From contig RFGC01000035.1 in the NCBI GenBank assembly GCA_003697135.1, forward strand, positions 1 to 64,000: a stretch of 64,000 nucleotides of DNA, read 5' to 3'. Position numbers and translations under genes: made by a program. Below the pieces are notes generated by a model that searched no databases, was not told the origin of the DNA, and was given only the letters and a program-made list of their open reading frames with translations. Shown here piece after piece: positions 1 through 9,107 of this stretch (the stretch's first letter is position 1; the number at the start of each line of letters is the position of its first letter). The stretch comes from Acidobacteriota bacterium. GTDB taxonomy: Bacteria; Acidobacteriota; Blastocatellia; Pyrinomonadales; Pyrinomonadaceae.

Positions 1-1360
1 GGGTTTTAATTGAACCGACGTGGGATTGAAACCAAGATCGACGCAAAATCGCTGAAATAACAGGACTTAGTTTTAATTGAACCGACGTGGGATTGAAACC
101 AAGAAGAATCGTGTGGAAGGGTTTGGGGAGCAAAAGTTTTAATTGAACCGACGTGGGATTGAAACAGTCAATGTAAGGGCGCATCCGCAATATCGGGGAC
201 GAGTTTTAATTGAACCGACGTGGGATTGAAACGCAAAATCCCGCCTCTCGGTAGTGTATATTCAACTTGGTTTTAATTGAACCGACGTGGGATTGAAACT
301 GCAATATTTCAACCCGAAAACCGTTATTAATCGCGTTTTAATTGAACCGACGTGGGATTGAAACCAAGTCGTGATCTCGAACGACAGCGAAACCCGCTAT
401 GTTTTAATTGAACCGACGTGGGATTGAAACACAAAAAAACAAACAAACGAACAGCAAGAGATACAACAGGTTTTAATTGAACCGACGTGGGATTGAAACT
501 GCGTTTCATTTCGACCCGCCAATCGTAATCCCAAAGTTTTAATTGAACCGACGTGGGATTGAAACGTTGAGCTTGCAAACGGCAAGGAGTTTGAGGGATA
601 TGTTTTAATTGAACCGACGTGGGATTGAAACATTTTTGCATTTTGGATTGGATCAAAAAGCAGGTCGTTTTAATTGAACCGACGTGGGATTGAAACGATA
701 CGCGTTACTTCAAATACGCTTGACACGCAACATGTTTTAATTGAACCGACGTGGGATTGAAACCGATATTTTCTGCCTCGTCGCGTCTCGAAAAGGCATA
801 GTTTTAATTGAACCGACGTGGGATTGAAACAGCGTTACATTTACAACGCTATTTTGCCGATTAAATGTTTTAATTGAACCGACGTGGGATTGAAACAATC
901 TACGCATCATTTATTGTGCGGGACTACACTTAGTTTTAATTGAACCGACGTGGGATTGAAACCACGTAAGTAAGCACGACCCTGGTACGCTTCGCTAAGG
1001 TTTTAATTGAACCGACGTGGGATTGAAACGCGGATTGATCTCATAAACACGTCTCAGCACTGCATGTTTTAATTGAACCGACGTGGGATTGAAACCTTCT
1101 TCGATTATCTCGATCTCGTCGAGAGTCTCCTGTTTTAATTGAACCGACGTGGGATTGAAACTGTCGGCAAAGTTTCCTCTTCCGCAAAAAGATAGCGTTT
1201 TAATTGAACCGACGTGGGATTGAAACTGTGTAATTTGGACTTATCACGTGGATGTCGCAGAGGTTTTAATTGAACCGACGTGGGATTGAAACGATGCTGG
1301 CGAATACGTCGTTCCTAATCTTCAAGAAAGGTTTTAATTGAACCGACGTGGGATTGAAAC
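1..1360 (+). CRISPR. CRISPR array, 21 repeats, truncated at left edge
   Basis: Twenty-one 30-bp repeats appear identical by eye. Each begins GTTTTAATTG and ends GGGATTGAAAC. They start at 3, 70, 136, 203, 270, 335, 401, 470, 536, 602, 667, 734, 801, 867, 933, 1000, 1066, 1132, 1197, 1263 and 1331. The 20 complete spacers are 35-39 bp, and positions 1-2 are the end of another spacer, so the array continues to the left. The 3' end ATTGAAAC is the usual crRNA 5' handle of type I-A/I-B repeats, so transcription should run on the plus strand and the leader should lie off the left edge. The repeat ends form an imperfect inverted repeat (GTTTtAAT/ATTgAAAC). The last repeat shows no decay. No leader or promoter is visible at 1361-1395. 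Confidence 0.99.
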
Positions 1361-1395
1361 AAAACTTGCCTAGCAGCGGGAGGGTATAAGGCTTG

Positions 1396-2223
1396 CTACC
1401 GTTGCAAGTCTTCTATCTCCTTTAGGTTTTCAGGTGGTTTCATCCACATTGGTGCTTCTTTTTCGAGCACTTGTCTTATTGAAGCGGGAAGTTGCTCGTA
1501 TTTTTCTACTCTGTAAGCAACTAACTGGAAAACGCTATCGCCTCCGCCAAAGAATGAAGGTAAGAAACTGCGGCGATTCCAGCTAAGCTGGTATCTCGGC
1601 GCTCTCTTGATTCCTTCAGGCTCGATGAAAAAATCATAGTTCTCATAAGCCTTATAATTCGGCGTGTTTATGAACAAGGGCGAGCTTATGACAATCAAAT
1701 CTCCAAATTTCCGAACGATGTTTTTGCCTTCTGAAGTGATTTTCTGAATCCTCGGTTGTTTTCCTTGAATGACAGTAGAATACATCTTGCCGTCTCGGAG
1801 TTCGTAGGTAATCATTTGATAAGGATAAGCGATTGGCTCGACCTTCTGCCCGTTGTATTCTCTCAAAATTTCATTCGTTACAGGGTCACGATAGAAAAAA
1901 ATCTTGCGCGAAAGCTGAAGAACTTTGGTTTCGGTTGATTCTGACTTTACGACTTTTGCAGTGTCAATCCCTTCAACTTTCGCTATCAGTTTTCCGCTCG
2001 GAAATTCGTAAATCTCGCCTATGCAATACCAATAAACCGGCTCGCCTTCGCCTACTCTCATTTTGACAAACTCTCTGAAAAGATTTATGTCAAAATTCTG
2101 CGCATTCACCGCAGAAAGACAAAATAAAAGACTTAAGGTTATAATCTTAAGACTTTTAACGAAATCAAAAATTTTTGTAGTCCGAAGATACTGCAACATT
2201 TTGAACAACTGATTTCTTCTCAT
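1396..2223 (-). CDS. Secreted DUF1838-like protein
   Basis: A 275-residue protein with a long N-terminal region, a hydrophobic stretch at about 27-39 and a likely signal-peptidase site near VNA-QN (40-42), so it is probably exported. The mature part resembles DUF1838: a Y/W-C-G-E-Y-F-P-G-K stretch near 65-77, then LSRKIFFYRDPVTNEIL, matching that family's pattern of a tyrosine/Asp-Pro-x-Thr segment. The family has no established function. It is the last gene of a minus-strand unit, 15 bp after the LOG-family gene. A GGAG lies about 10 bases before the chosen ATG; the next Met (residue 9) is an alternative. It is convergent with the CRISPR array, its stop lying 35 bp from the last repeat. Confidence 0.72.
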   Translation of the reverse strand: MRRNQLFKMLQYLRTTKIFDFVKSLKIITLSLLFCLSAVNAQNFDINLFREFVKMRVGEGEPVYWYCIGEIYEFPSGKLIAKVEGIDTAKVVKSESTETKVLQLSRKIFFYRDPVTNEILREYNGQKVEPIAYPYQMITYELRDGKMYSTVIQGKQPRIQKITSEGKNIVRKFGDLIVISSPLFINTPNYKAYENYDFFIEPEGIKRAPRYQLSWNRRSFLPSFFGGGDSVFQLVAYRVEKYEQLPASIRQVLEKEAPMWMKPPENLKEIEDLQR

Positions 2224-2238
2224 TTTTCTGCATCTCCT

Positions 2239-2778
2239 TCATAAATTTTGCACAGACACTTTTGATAAAACTATTCTGCAAGCTTCTTCGGCAGAATCGG
2301 CGAAATCTAGCAGGGCTATATCTTCTTCGCTTATGACAAGATGCTCTTGCCAGCACCTTATAACCTTTCGCCAGCAATCTCCAAGCAAAACCAGCGGGCG
2401 TGGCTCAATGACTTGTGTTTGCAACTTGTTCCACACTAAAGCAACTTCCGAAATAGTTCCCATGCCACCGCGCAGGGCTATGAAACCGACTGAACGCGTT
2501 ATCAAATTTTGCAGTCGCTCGTAAAAGTGGTTGGTTGCCACTTTATCCGTCAAATAGCGATTTGGTTCGGTTTTGAACTGATTCATCACGATGCCAAGCA
2601 CACGTCCGCCTTTTTCCCGTGCTCCGCGCGAAGCCGCTTCCATAACGCCCAAATAGCCGCCTGTGCAAATCGTAAAGCCTGCTTCTGCCAAAATTCCACC
2701 GATACGATAAGCCTGCTTATATTCTTCCGAAAATTCATCGCATTTCGACCCACCAAAGATTGTAACGATTTTTTCCAT
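2239..2778 (-). CDS. LOG-family (lysine-decarboxylase-like) Rossmann protein
   Basis: A 179-residue protein of the TIGR00725/LOG family, whose characterised members are cytokinin riboside 5'-monophosphate phosphoribohydrolases or nucleotide-binding proteins. The visible marks are a Rossmann start IVTIFGGS (4-11), TGGYLGVMEAA (39-49) and RGGMGTISE (103-111), the last equivalent to the family's PGGxGTxxE signature with Pro replaced by Arg. Length is normal. It lies 28 bp after the phosphodiesterase gene and 15 bp before the DUF1838-like gene, so the three are probably co-transcribed. The true substrate cannot be read from sequence; nucleotide monophosphate is the family expectation. Confidence 0.85.
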   Translation of the reverse strand: MEKIVTIFGGSKCDEFSEEYKQAYRIGGILAEAGFTICTGGYLGVMEAASRGAREKGGRVLGIVMNQFKTEPNRYLTDKVATNHFYERLQNLITRSVGFIALRGGMGTISEVALVWNKLQTQVIEPRPLVLLGDCWRKVIRCWQEHLVISEEDIALLDFADSAEEACRIVLSKVSVQNL

Positions 2779-2806
2779 AGCTCATCTAAATCCGCTTTGT
2801 AGCTTT

Positions 2807-4066
2807 TTATCTCAAGACTTTTTTAACCGTTTCCGGATTACCATCGTTTTCTGCCGGGGAGATTTTCAGAATCTCAGCTATGATGTTGTAAATGTCAACA
2901 TTCGGAAAGGCTTCGACGACTTTTCCTTCCTTGAAAGCCCTGCCGTATGCAATAAAAATTGCTCGCATGGACTCAAGTTGATTATCGTAGCCGTGAGCGC
3001 CACGAATTTTGCCGAAATCAGGGCGTTTCTTGCGCTCTTCGTATCTCAATCGTGAAGTCAGATACCAACCTTCCTGCGCAGAACAAACAATCGGAGCAAT
3101 GCGCGGACTTGCCCGATAATGAAATCTTTCAGGTATATCTTCTTTTTTCCAACATTCGGCATTTTTGATGTTTTTGAGTTTTTCGGCAATAAAATCTTTC
3201 TGCCCTTCTCTGGGAAAGATTTGCACTATCTCGTTCGCCCAAAGAATTCTCTCTGCAAGTCCCAGTTCAAAGTATTCATCAAGAAAAACTGCGTTCTCTG
3301 GTTTCAAAGTAGCCATGCCATGGTCCGAAACTATTATCAGGTTCACCTTGCCAAAAACGTTTCTTGCCTTCAAACCTTCAATTAGAGCTTTGATTTGTTC
3401 ATCAACGCGCTTTATTGCATTTGCAACACATTCCGACTCAGGACCGCATTCATGACCCGATGTGTCAGGCTCATCAAAGTAAAGTATCAAAAGTTGTGGA
3501 CGCTCAGTTCTCGGTAAATCAAGCCAGCCTAGAATTGTTTTGACTCTTTCTTCATAAGGTATTCGGGCATCATATTCTTTCCAAAACTTAGGTCTAATGC
3601 CTTTTATCTCAGCTTCTGTTCCGGGAAAGAAAAATGCCGCTGTTCGTCTTCCCTGTTTCTCAGCAGTTACCCAGATCGGTTCACCAAGCCACCATCGCCC
3701 ATTTTGGACTTCTTCTCGATTAGCTATTGTGAAAACTGTTCCGAAATCATACATATTGTTTTCGACTATGCCGTGACGCTCTGGATAAAGTCCCGTGGCA
3801 ATCGAATAGTGATTCGGAAAAGTCTTGGTTGGGAAAACCGGAATCAGATCAGCGCGAACCCCCTTTTGCGCAAGCTCCAAAAGCGTTGGTGGTTTATACT
3901 TTTCAAGATAATCCGCACGAAACCCATCAAGGGAAACGAGAATAACCGTCGGTTCTAAGTCTTTTATGGGCTTTTGCGGAAATACAGGTAGGAAAACCAG
4001 CAAATAAAAAAATGCGGCGAATAAAAATGCTGATTTGCCGAAAAACCTCAAGAATCTACAAACCAT
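2807..4066 (-). CDS. Type I phosphodiesterase/nucleotide pyrophosphatase (NPP-like)
   Basis: A 419-residue member of the alkaline phosphatase superfamily, NPP branch, which hydrolyses phosphodiester or pyrophosphate bonds outside the cytoplasm. An N-terminal hydrophobic segment (about 11-30) suggests export. The metal-binding start is VILVSLDGFRADY (41-53, Asp47). The nucleophile segment is FPTKTFPNHYS with probable nucleophile Thr82, followed by ATGLYPERHGI. Later metal ligands sit in DEPDTSGHECG, IIVSDHGMA and RGAHGYDN. All canonical metal motifs are present, so it should be active. It is the first gene of the three-gene minus-strand unit. The substrate could be a nucleotide or a phospholipid-like diester; sequence does not decide. 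Confidence 0.9.
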   Translation of the reverse strand: MVCRFLRFFGKSAFLFAAFFYLLVFLPVFPQKPIKDLEPTVILVSLDGFRADYLEKYKPPTLLELAQKGVRADLIPVFPTKTFPNHYSIATGLYPERHGIVENNMYDFGTVFTIANREEVQNGRWWLGEPIWVTAEKQGRRTAAFFFPGTEAEIKGIRPKFWKEYDARIPYEERVKTILGWLDLPRTERPQLLILYFDEPDTSGHECGPESECVANAIKRVDEQIKALIEGLKARNVFGKVNLIIVSDHGMATLKPENAVFLDEYFELGLAERILWANEIVQIFPREGQKDFIAEKLKNIKNAECWKKEDIPERFHYRASPRIAPIVCSAQEGWYLTSRLRYEERKKRPDFGKIRGAHGYDNQLESMRAIFIAYGRAFKEGKVVEAFPNVDIYNIIAEILKISPAENDGNPETVKKVLR

Positions 4067-4151
4067 TTCTTCAACCTCTTTTTCGTGTTATCATAGCTCA
4101 ACTTTAACAACGACAAAAATCTGTAGAAAGTTTGCACAGTTAGACAGCGCC

Positions 4152-4397
4152 TTATTTTCGGCTTGCCTTGTATGCTGAAAAGCCTTCCACGGCGCGTTCA
4201 TGCATGATTTCAGGCTTATGATATTTCCAAAAAACCTCGAATTCTTCATCAGACATCTCAGCTTTTTCTTCTCTAACTTTGTTTTTGAGATAGTTTTCCA
4301 CCCATGCGCGAATCTCCGGATTATGATTCATCGCCATTCTCGCGCCGTGCGTTAATGCGTCTCTTTTTTCTTTTTGGTTTGATAGGTCTTGTTTCAT
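4152..4397 (-). CDS. Small charged protein of unknown function
   Basis: An 81-residue protein I do not recognise. It starts MKQDLSNQKEKRDALTHGAR and is highly charged, helical-looking and soluble, with aromatic clusters (FEVFWKYH) near residues 53-60. A longer reading frame runs upstream to 4673, but it is antisense to the start of the M16 gene and is probably not translated, so I chose the ATG at 4397. The Shine-Dalgarno is weak (GAATGAAG). It is divergent from the M16 gene with 64 bp between starts, and the phosphodiesterase gene begins 85 bp beyond its stop. Coding appearance is moderate only. Confidence 0.5.
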   Translation of the reverse strand: MKQDLSNQKEKRDALTHGARMAMNHNPEIRAWVENYLKNKVREEKAEMSDEEFEVFWKYHKPEIMHERAVEGFSAYKASRK

Positions 4398-4461
4398 TTT
4401 TTCTTCATTCCCATTGTAGAATTTTCTTAAAATCGGATTCAGAAGCAAAGGAGTTAAATCA

Positions 4462-5952
4462 GTGAAAAAAGCTCTTTTATTTTTTGTCTTAATTTTAAGT
4501 CTTACACAAACATTCGTTAGATCACAAACTTCCGAAACAAAAAACACAAAGCCAGGGCTTGAAATCCCATTTGTCACCAAAACTTTGCCAAATGGCTTGG
4601 AAATAATCGTTCTCCTTGATAACTCTGTGCCTTTGATAACCGTAGAAGCTGTTGTGCGAAATGGTTCATTCACTGAACCGCCTGAACTAAACGGCTTATC
4701 GCATCTTTACGAACACATGTTTTTTAACACAAACCGCGCAATCGAACTTTTTAGATGCAATCTGTTCAGCGAATATAGACGAACAGACTTATATGCGAAT
4801 TATGGATGCGATTCGGTGATGAAATACAAGAAAGAACTCGGAGACGTAAGCTACTTGAAAACAGCTGATGAAATCGGTTTCCTACGCAATGGCTCAACTC
4901 ACGAAGAACATGTCAATTACTATTTCCACACAACTAGCGAACATTTGCCAATAGCCATGCGCTTGATGCGCGACTCACTTCTCTACCCATCATTTGACGA
5001 AGAAGAACTTAAAAAAGAAATTCAGGTTGTTCTAGGTGAGCTGGATCGTCAGATGTCTGAACCATCTTATCATCTGGAAAGAACAATGATGAATAAGCTC
5101 TTCTACAAATACCCAAGCCGAAAGAATCCTGCAGGCACGCGTGAAACCGTCGCAAGTGCTACAATCGAGAAGATGCGTTTGATTCAATCTCGTTATTACG
5201 TTCCGAACAATTCCGCTTTGGTTGTCACGGGAGACGTTCGTCCAGAAGAAGTTTTCAAACTAGCTGAAGAACTTTTTGGTAATTGGAAGCGTGGCGAAGA
5301 CCCATTCAAAAAATATCCGATGGTCGAGCATCCACCACTTGAGAAAAGCGAAGGTGTGATCCTAATTCAAGATGTCGAAAACGTCATAATTCAATTCGGC
5401 TGGCAAGGTCCTTCCATCGGTAAAGATGACGCATCAACATACGCCGCAGACGTTTTTTCCTTCATCGTTGAACAGCCTGAATCTCGATTGCAGAAAGCCT
5501 TAGTAGATTCCGGTTTAGCCTCAAACGTTAGCGTTCACTACTACACTCAACGCAATGTTGGACCAATAAGAATAACAATGATAACCTCACCCGAAAAGGC
5601 AAGAGAAGCCATCAAGAAACTTCGAGAAGAAATTGCTAGTTTCGCTAGTCAAGACTATTTCACCGATGAAGAACTGGAAAGCGCAAAAGCCCTGCTTGAA
5701 GCTGAAAATCTTTATCGTAGAGAAAAACTCACTGACTACACACATGAATTGAGCTTTTGGTGGTCTTCTACCGGAATCGAATACTACAGAAATTACTACA
5801 AAAACTTGCGCGCAGTCTCGCGTCAAGATGTTAAACGGTATATTTCAACTTATATTCAAAATAAACCGTTTATCGCAATTGCAATGCTCTCAGCCGAAAA
5901 TCAGCAAAAACTCAAACTCACAGAAGCAGATTTGATCGGCAATCTCAAATAG
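4462..5952 (+). CDS. Secreted M16 zinc metallopeptidase, catalytic subunit
   Basis: A 496-residue pitrilysin-family (M16) protein. It has a signal peptide (1-21, hydrophobic 5-17). The inverted zinc motif HxxEH is intact as HLYEH (81-85), and the distal Glu ligand probably falls in VVLGELDRQ (about Glu193). The second M16 half carries the usual YYVPNNSALVVTGDV segment near 250. The HxxEH-to-Glu spacing is longer than in classical M16 enzymes because of an insertion of about 45 residues (roughly 92-136). The GTG start at 4462 is preceded by AAAGGAG with good spacing. The next gene, 33 bp downstream, is an M16 paralogue lacking the zinc site, the usual heterodimer arrangement in bacterial M16 pairs. 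Confidence 0.92.
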   Translation: MKKALLFFVLILSLTQTFVRSQTSETKNTKPGLEIPFVTKTLPNGLEIIVLLDNSVPLITVEAVVRNGSFTEPPELNGLSHLYEHMFFNTNRAIELFRCNLFSEYRRTDLYANYGCDSVMKYKKELGDVSYLKTADEIGFLRNGSTHEEHVNYYFHTTSEHLPIAMRLMRDSLLYPSFDEEELKKEIQVVLGELDRQMSEPSYHLERTMMNKLFYKYPSRKNPAGTRETVASATIEKMRLIQSRYYVPNNSALVVTGDVRPEEVFKLAEELFGNWKRGEDPFKKYPMVEHPPLEKSEGVILIQDVENVIIQFGWQGPSIGKDDASTYAADVFSFIVEQPESRLQKALVDSGLASNVSVHYYTQRNVGPIRITMITSPEKAREAIKKLREEIASFASQDYFTDEELESAKALLEAENLYRREKLTDYTHELSFWWSSTGIEYYRNYYKNLRAVSRQDVKRYISTYIQNKPFIAIAMLSAENQQKLKLTEADLIGNLK

Positions 5953-5985
5953 TTCGATGCCTTAAGATTAAAGGACTTAAAACTT

Positions 5986-7329
5986 ATGAAAAGCTCAATA
6001 ATTTCAAGACTTTACAAAATTTCAATTATCGCTCTTTTACTTTGCTTTCTCTCTACTGTGAAAGCACAAAGCATTAGCTCAAAACCCCAAGAAGCGCTTA
6101 TTTCGGAGTTTGAGATCAACGGCTTGAAGGTGATAGTAAAACGTCGTGCTGGAACTGCAACCGTTTCTGCTGGTATGTTTGTTCGTGGTGGCGTTAGAGA
6201 ACTCACTCCAGAAACTACAGGGCTTGAAAACCTAACACTTCTAACAGCAATCGAAGCCAGCAAAAAATTTTCACGTCAAACCCTACGCAGAGAATTTTCT
6301 AGAACAGGAAGCATACTAAATGTGGAAGCCGCAGAGGACTTCAGCGTCGTTTCCTTGTCCTGCACGAAAGAACATTTTAATAAAGCTTGGGAAATCTTTG
6401 CTGATGTAATCGTTAACCCGGCCTTCAATCAAGAAGACTTTTCATTGGTTCGGGAAAGAGTTTTAACGGCATTGAGAAATCAAACTATCAGCCCTGATAT
6501 ATTCTTGAATGTGCTACAAAGCCGATTCATCTATGCAAATCATCCTTATTCAAATGACCCCCTAGGAACAATCGAAAACATAAATCGTTTCAAGTTGGAA
6601 GATGTTCGAGCTTATCATCAAAAAATCTTGCAAACCTCAAGATTGCTTTTGGTTGTTGTAGGCGATGTTGAAAACGACGATGTTCGGCGAAAAGTAGAAG
6701 CCTCCTTCGGGAAACTTCCAAAAGGCGACTATAAGCCAAAACCTCTACCGCCATTGATTTTTGAAAAACCGACGGTTGACATAGCAGAACGGAATCTTCC
6801 AACCAATTACATTCGTGGCGTTTTTGCGGCTCCTTCACTTTCAAATCCCGATTATTATGCAATGCGAGTTGCCATAGCTTTACTTCAATCACGCGTCAAT
6901 CAAGAAGTTCGTGTAAAACGTCAGCTTTCGTATGCGCCCGATGCCGCAATGAATGATAATGAAGCAAACACAGCCTATATCTACGTAACAGCAACCGATG
7001 CAAACCAAGCTGTTAAAGTCATGCTTGAAGAGATAGAAAAAATGCGCCAACAACCACCAGATGAAGACAGTTTCGTAGGTCTGCCCGGATTTTTCTTAAC
7101 GCTTTACTACATTCGTCTTGAAACCAACGCTTCTCAGGTTGGTGAACTCGGACGTTACGAGCTAATAGGCGGTGGCTGGAGAAATTCGCTTCAGTTTCTC
7201 GACAAAATCCGTCAAGTCAAACCGGAAGACGTCCAAAGAGTAGCTAGAAAATATATGAAAAACATTCGCTTTGTGATTGTAGGTAACCCATCAGCTATAG
7301 ACAAAAAGGTTTTTCTTGGGCAAGAATAA
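5986..7329 (+). CDS. M16-family non-catalytic partner subunit
   Basis: A 447-residue M16-fold protein with a signal peptide (about 1-27, ending VKAQS). The expected HxxEH is absent: the aligned segment reads GLENLTLLTAIEAS, so the zinc ligands are missing. Other fold signatures remain, including GLKVIVKRRAG near 48 and LLLVVVGDVENDDV near 223. In known M16B pairs the inactive subunit contributes an arginine/tyrosine pair to the active chamber of its catalytic partner. Its position 33 bp after the catalytic gene supports that role. AAAGGA precedes the ATG. It meets the ABC permease gene tail to tail with no intervening base. Confidence 0.9.
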   Translation: MKSSIISRLYKISIIALLLCFLSTVKAQSISSKPQEALISEFEINGLKVIVKRRAGTATVSAGMFVRGGVRELTPETTGLENLTLLTAIEASKKFSRQTLRREFSRTGSILNVEAAEDFSVVSLSCTKEHFNKAWEIFADVIVNPAFNQEDFSLVRERVLTALRNQTISPDIFLNVLQSRFIYANHPYSNDPLGTIENINRFKLEDVRAYHQKILQTSRLLLVVVGDVENDDVRRKVEASFGKLPKGDYKPKPLPPLIFEKPTVDIAERNLPTNYIRGVFAAPSLSNPDYYAMRVAIALLQSRVNQEVRVKRQLSYAPDAAMNDNEANTAYIYVTATDANQAVKVMLEEIEKMRQQPPDEDSFVGLPGFFLTLYYIRLETNASQVGELGRYELIGGGWRNSLQFLDKIRQVKPEDVQRVARKYMKNIRFVIVGNPSAIDKKVFLGQE

Positions 7330-8433
7330 CTATTCATAACTCAAAGATTCGACCGGATCGAGACTTGCCGCTTTCAATGCAGGGTAAAGTGCGCCTACGA
7401 TACCGCCCAAAACAGCCGTAATGAAGGTGATAGCCATCAGCCACAAGCTTATTTCAATCTCAAGCGTTGTCACTTTTGTTAGCACAAACCGCAGCGCGTA
7501 TGTCGAAGCAATTCCCACCAAAACTCCTGCAATGCTTATCAAAAGCGCTTCTTGAGTTATGATCCAAGCAATTCCCATCTTCGACATACCTAAAGATTTT
7601 AGAATCCCGATTTGACGAGTTCTTTCGGTCACGGTCGTATACATTGTGAGCAAAATGACAAGCGTTGAGATCACACCGGCAATTCCTATTACAACGTCCA
7701 AGAATACGTCTAGCTGAGGAATGCTGTTAAGATACAATTCTTCCAAATCTTTTGTTGGAATAAGCTGGCTATTGGGAAATTTTTCGTTTATTTTTTCGGC
7801 GACCTGTTCAAGCGTCCATCCTTCAGCGATTGAAATTAAAAACGAAGTGCATTTGTTTTCGCCTCCAAGTTGTTCTTGCATCGTTGTAAGCGGAACTTTC
7901 ACGCGTGCGCCCGCCGCAGGCTCATAAGTTCCGACTATCTTGAAAGGTCGCTCCCAAATCTGCATCGTATCTCCCACTTTCAGCTTTTTTTGTTTCTGAA
8001 ACCCCGTGTCAATCATTGCTTCGTCGCCCACTGATCCAATAGCTCGGCCTTCAATAACCTTCAGACCAGCCATCGCAGCGTATTCATCAAAATTTATGCC
8101 ATCAATCAACCTGCTTCCGACATTGCTATCTTCCGCAGAAACCGAAATTTGACCGATGGGAACGACCGCTTTTACACCTTCTATTTTTCTCAACTCTTGA
8201 GCCATTGAAATAGGCAATCTGAAAGACTCCGATCCACTCAATCCAAAAGCTCCCGATGCTCGCAAGATTAAATCTGCCCCTACGTTTGCTTCACGACGCG
8301 CTCGCTCTCGCATCGTCCCATTTGATAAACCAACTGTGAAGAGAATCAACAAGACTCCTAGCGCAATCCCAATAACACTTGCTAACGCCCTCGCCGGGCG
8401 GCTTACCACATTGGACAGAACAAGACTATTCAC
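7330..8433 (-). CDS. ABC transporter permease, MacB/FtsX family
   Basis: A 367-residue inner-membrane permease. One N-terminal transmembrane helix (about 17-38) is followed by a MacB-type periplasmic domain (about 45-240) and three C-terminal helices (about 245-270, 290-315, 330-355) carrying the FtsX signature, including TERTRQIGILKSLGMSK. Such permeases work with a LolD/MacB-like ATPase in lipoprotein export or mechanotransmission. No ATPase gene adjoins it here, so its partner must be encoded elsewhere. Its stop directly abuts the stop of the convergent M16 partner gene. Confidence 0.88.
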   Translation of the reverse strand: MNSLVLSNVVSRPARALASVIGIALGVLLILFTVGLSNGTMRERARREANVGADLILRASGAFGLSGSESFRLPISMAQELRKIEGVKAVVPIGQISVSAEDSNVGSRLIDGINFDEYAAMAGLKVIEGRAIGSVGDEAMIDTGFQKQKKLKVGDTMQIWERPFKIVGTYEPAAGARVKVPLTTMQEQLGGENKCTSFLISIAEGWTLEQVAEKINEKFPNSQLIPTKDLEELYLNSIPQLDVFLDVVIGIAGVISTLVILLTMYTTVTERTRQIGILKSLGMSKMGIAWIITQEALLISIAGVLVGIASTYALRFVLTKVTTLEIEISLWLMAITFITAVLGGIVGALYPALKAASLDPVESLSYE

Positions 8434-8516
8434 AAACTCTTATTTGAACAGGAAAATAAATGTTTTTCAAATTGCTCTATCGGCATGGTTTGTGATTTGA
8501 TATTGCCTTGCAAGCT

Positions 8517-9107
8517 ATGAAAACGCTTACTAAAAGGCAAAGAGAAATCTTAGATTTTATCAGCGATTACATCAGAAGAAGAGGTTTCAAGCCTTCATAT
8601 CAACAAATCGCAATGCATTTTGGACTTTCTTCCAAAGCGGGTATTGCCAAGCATATTGTTAACTTGGAAAAAAAAGGATTCATTCGCAGAAAAAGAAATG
8701 AAAGAAGTTTTTCGATTGAAATAATTTCGCCTGAAATAATAGAAGAATCCATTTGCAGAGTCGAATGGTTTGAGAATCTCGACGAAGACGTTTTGCCTTT
8801 CTTTATATCAAAATCTGCAATAAATCTTTTCGGCGACGGGCAAGTTTTCGCATTTCGGGTTACCGACAACTCTATGGCCGAAGAACACATTATCGAAGGT
8901 GATATAGCCTTAATCGAAAGAAAAAGCTTTGCACCAGACCGAGCATTAGTGCTTGTCGAGATCAGAGATCAACTGCTGATAAGAAGATATTTATACCAAG
9001 GTTCAAAAATAGAATTGAGAGCTGGAAAAACAATCTCTTCTCTTTTCACACCAAGCAAAATCAAGATACACGGCGTCGTTCGTGCCATACTGCGCACAAA
9101 GTTTTGA
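8517..9107 (+). CDS. LexA-like regulator with altered S24 protease domain
   Basis: A 196-residue protein with LexA architecture. The N-terminal winged helix-turn-helix (1-65) is very LexA-like: LTKRQREILDFISDYI, then GFKPSYQQIA and a GLSS-x-AGIAKHI recognition region. The C-terminal S24 fold keeps the nucleophile Ser119 in RVTDNSM and the EGDIALIE strand. The general-base lysine position is Arg156 in LLIRRYLY where E. coli LexA has VKRL, and the linker region (70-95) contains no Ala-Gly cleavage pair. Self-cleavage therefore looks impossible. An in-frame TTG at 8508 would add three residues; the ATG is preferred. It may be a non-SOS repressor or one relieved by another route. Confidence 0.85.
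   Translation: MKTLTKRQREILDFISDYIRRRGFKPSYQQIAMHFGLSSKAGIAKHIVNLEKKGFIRRKRNERSFSIEIISPEIIEESICRVEWFENLDEDVLPFFISKSAINLFGDGQVFAFRVTDNSMAEEHIIEGDIALIERKSFAPDRALVLVEIRDQLLIRRYLYQGSKIELRAGKTISSLFTPSKIKIHGVVRAILRTKF

Noticed and set aside
431-469. Spacer 7 shares AAACAAACAAAC with the cas3 duplication near 62218
   Set aside because: The shared stretch is about 12 bp of low-complexity sequence, far short of a protospacer match.
327-656. Open frames on the minus strand across the CRISPR array encoding a repeated FNPTSVQLK peptide
   Set aside because: The repeated peptide is the translation of the CRISPR repeat; the frames have no start signals and vary with spacer length.
4398-4673. Upstream extension of the small gene at 4152
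   Set aside because: It lies antisense to the signal peptide and N-terminal region of the M16 protease gene; the shorter start is more credible.
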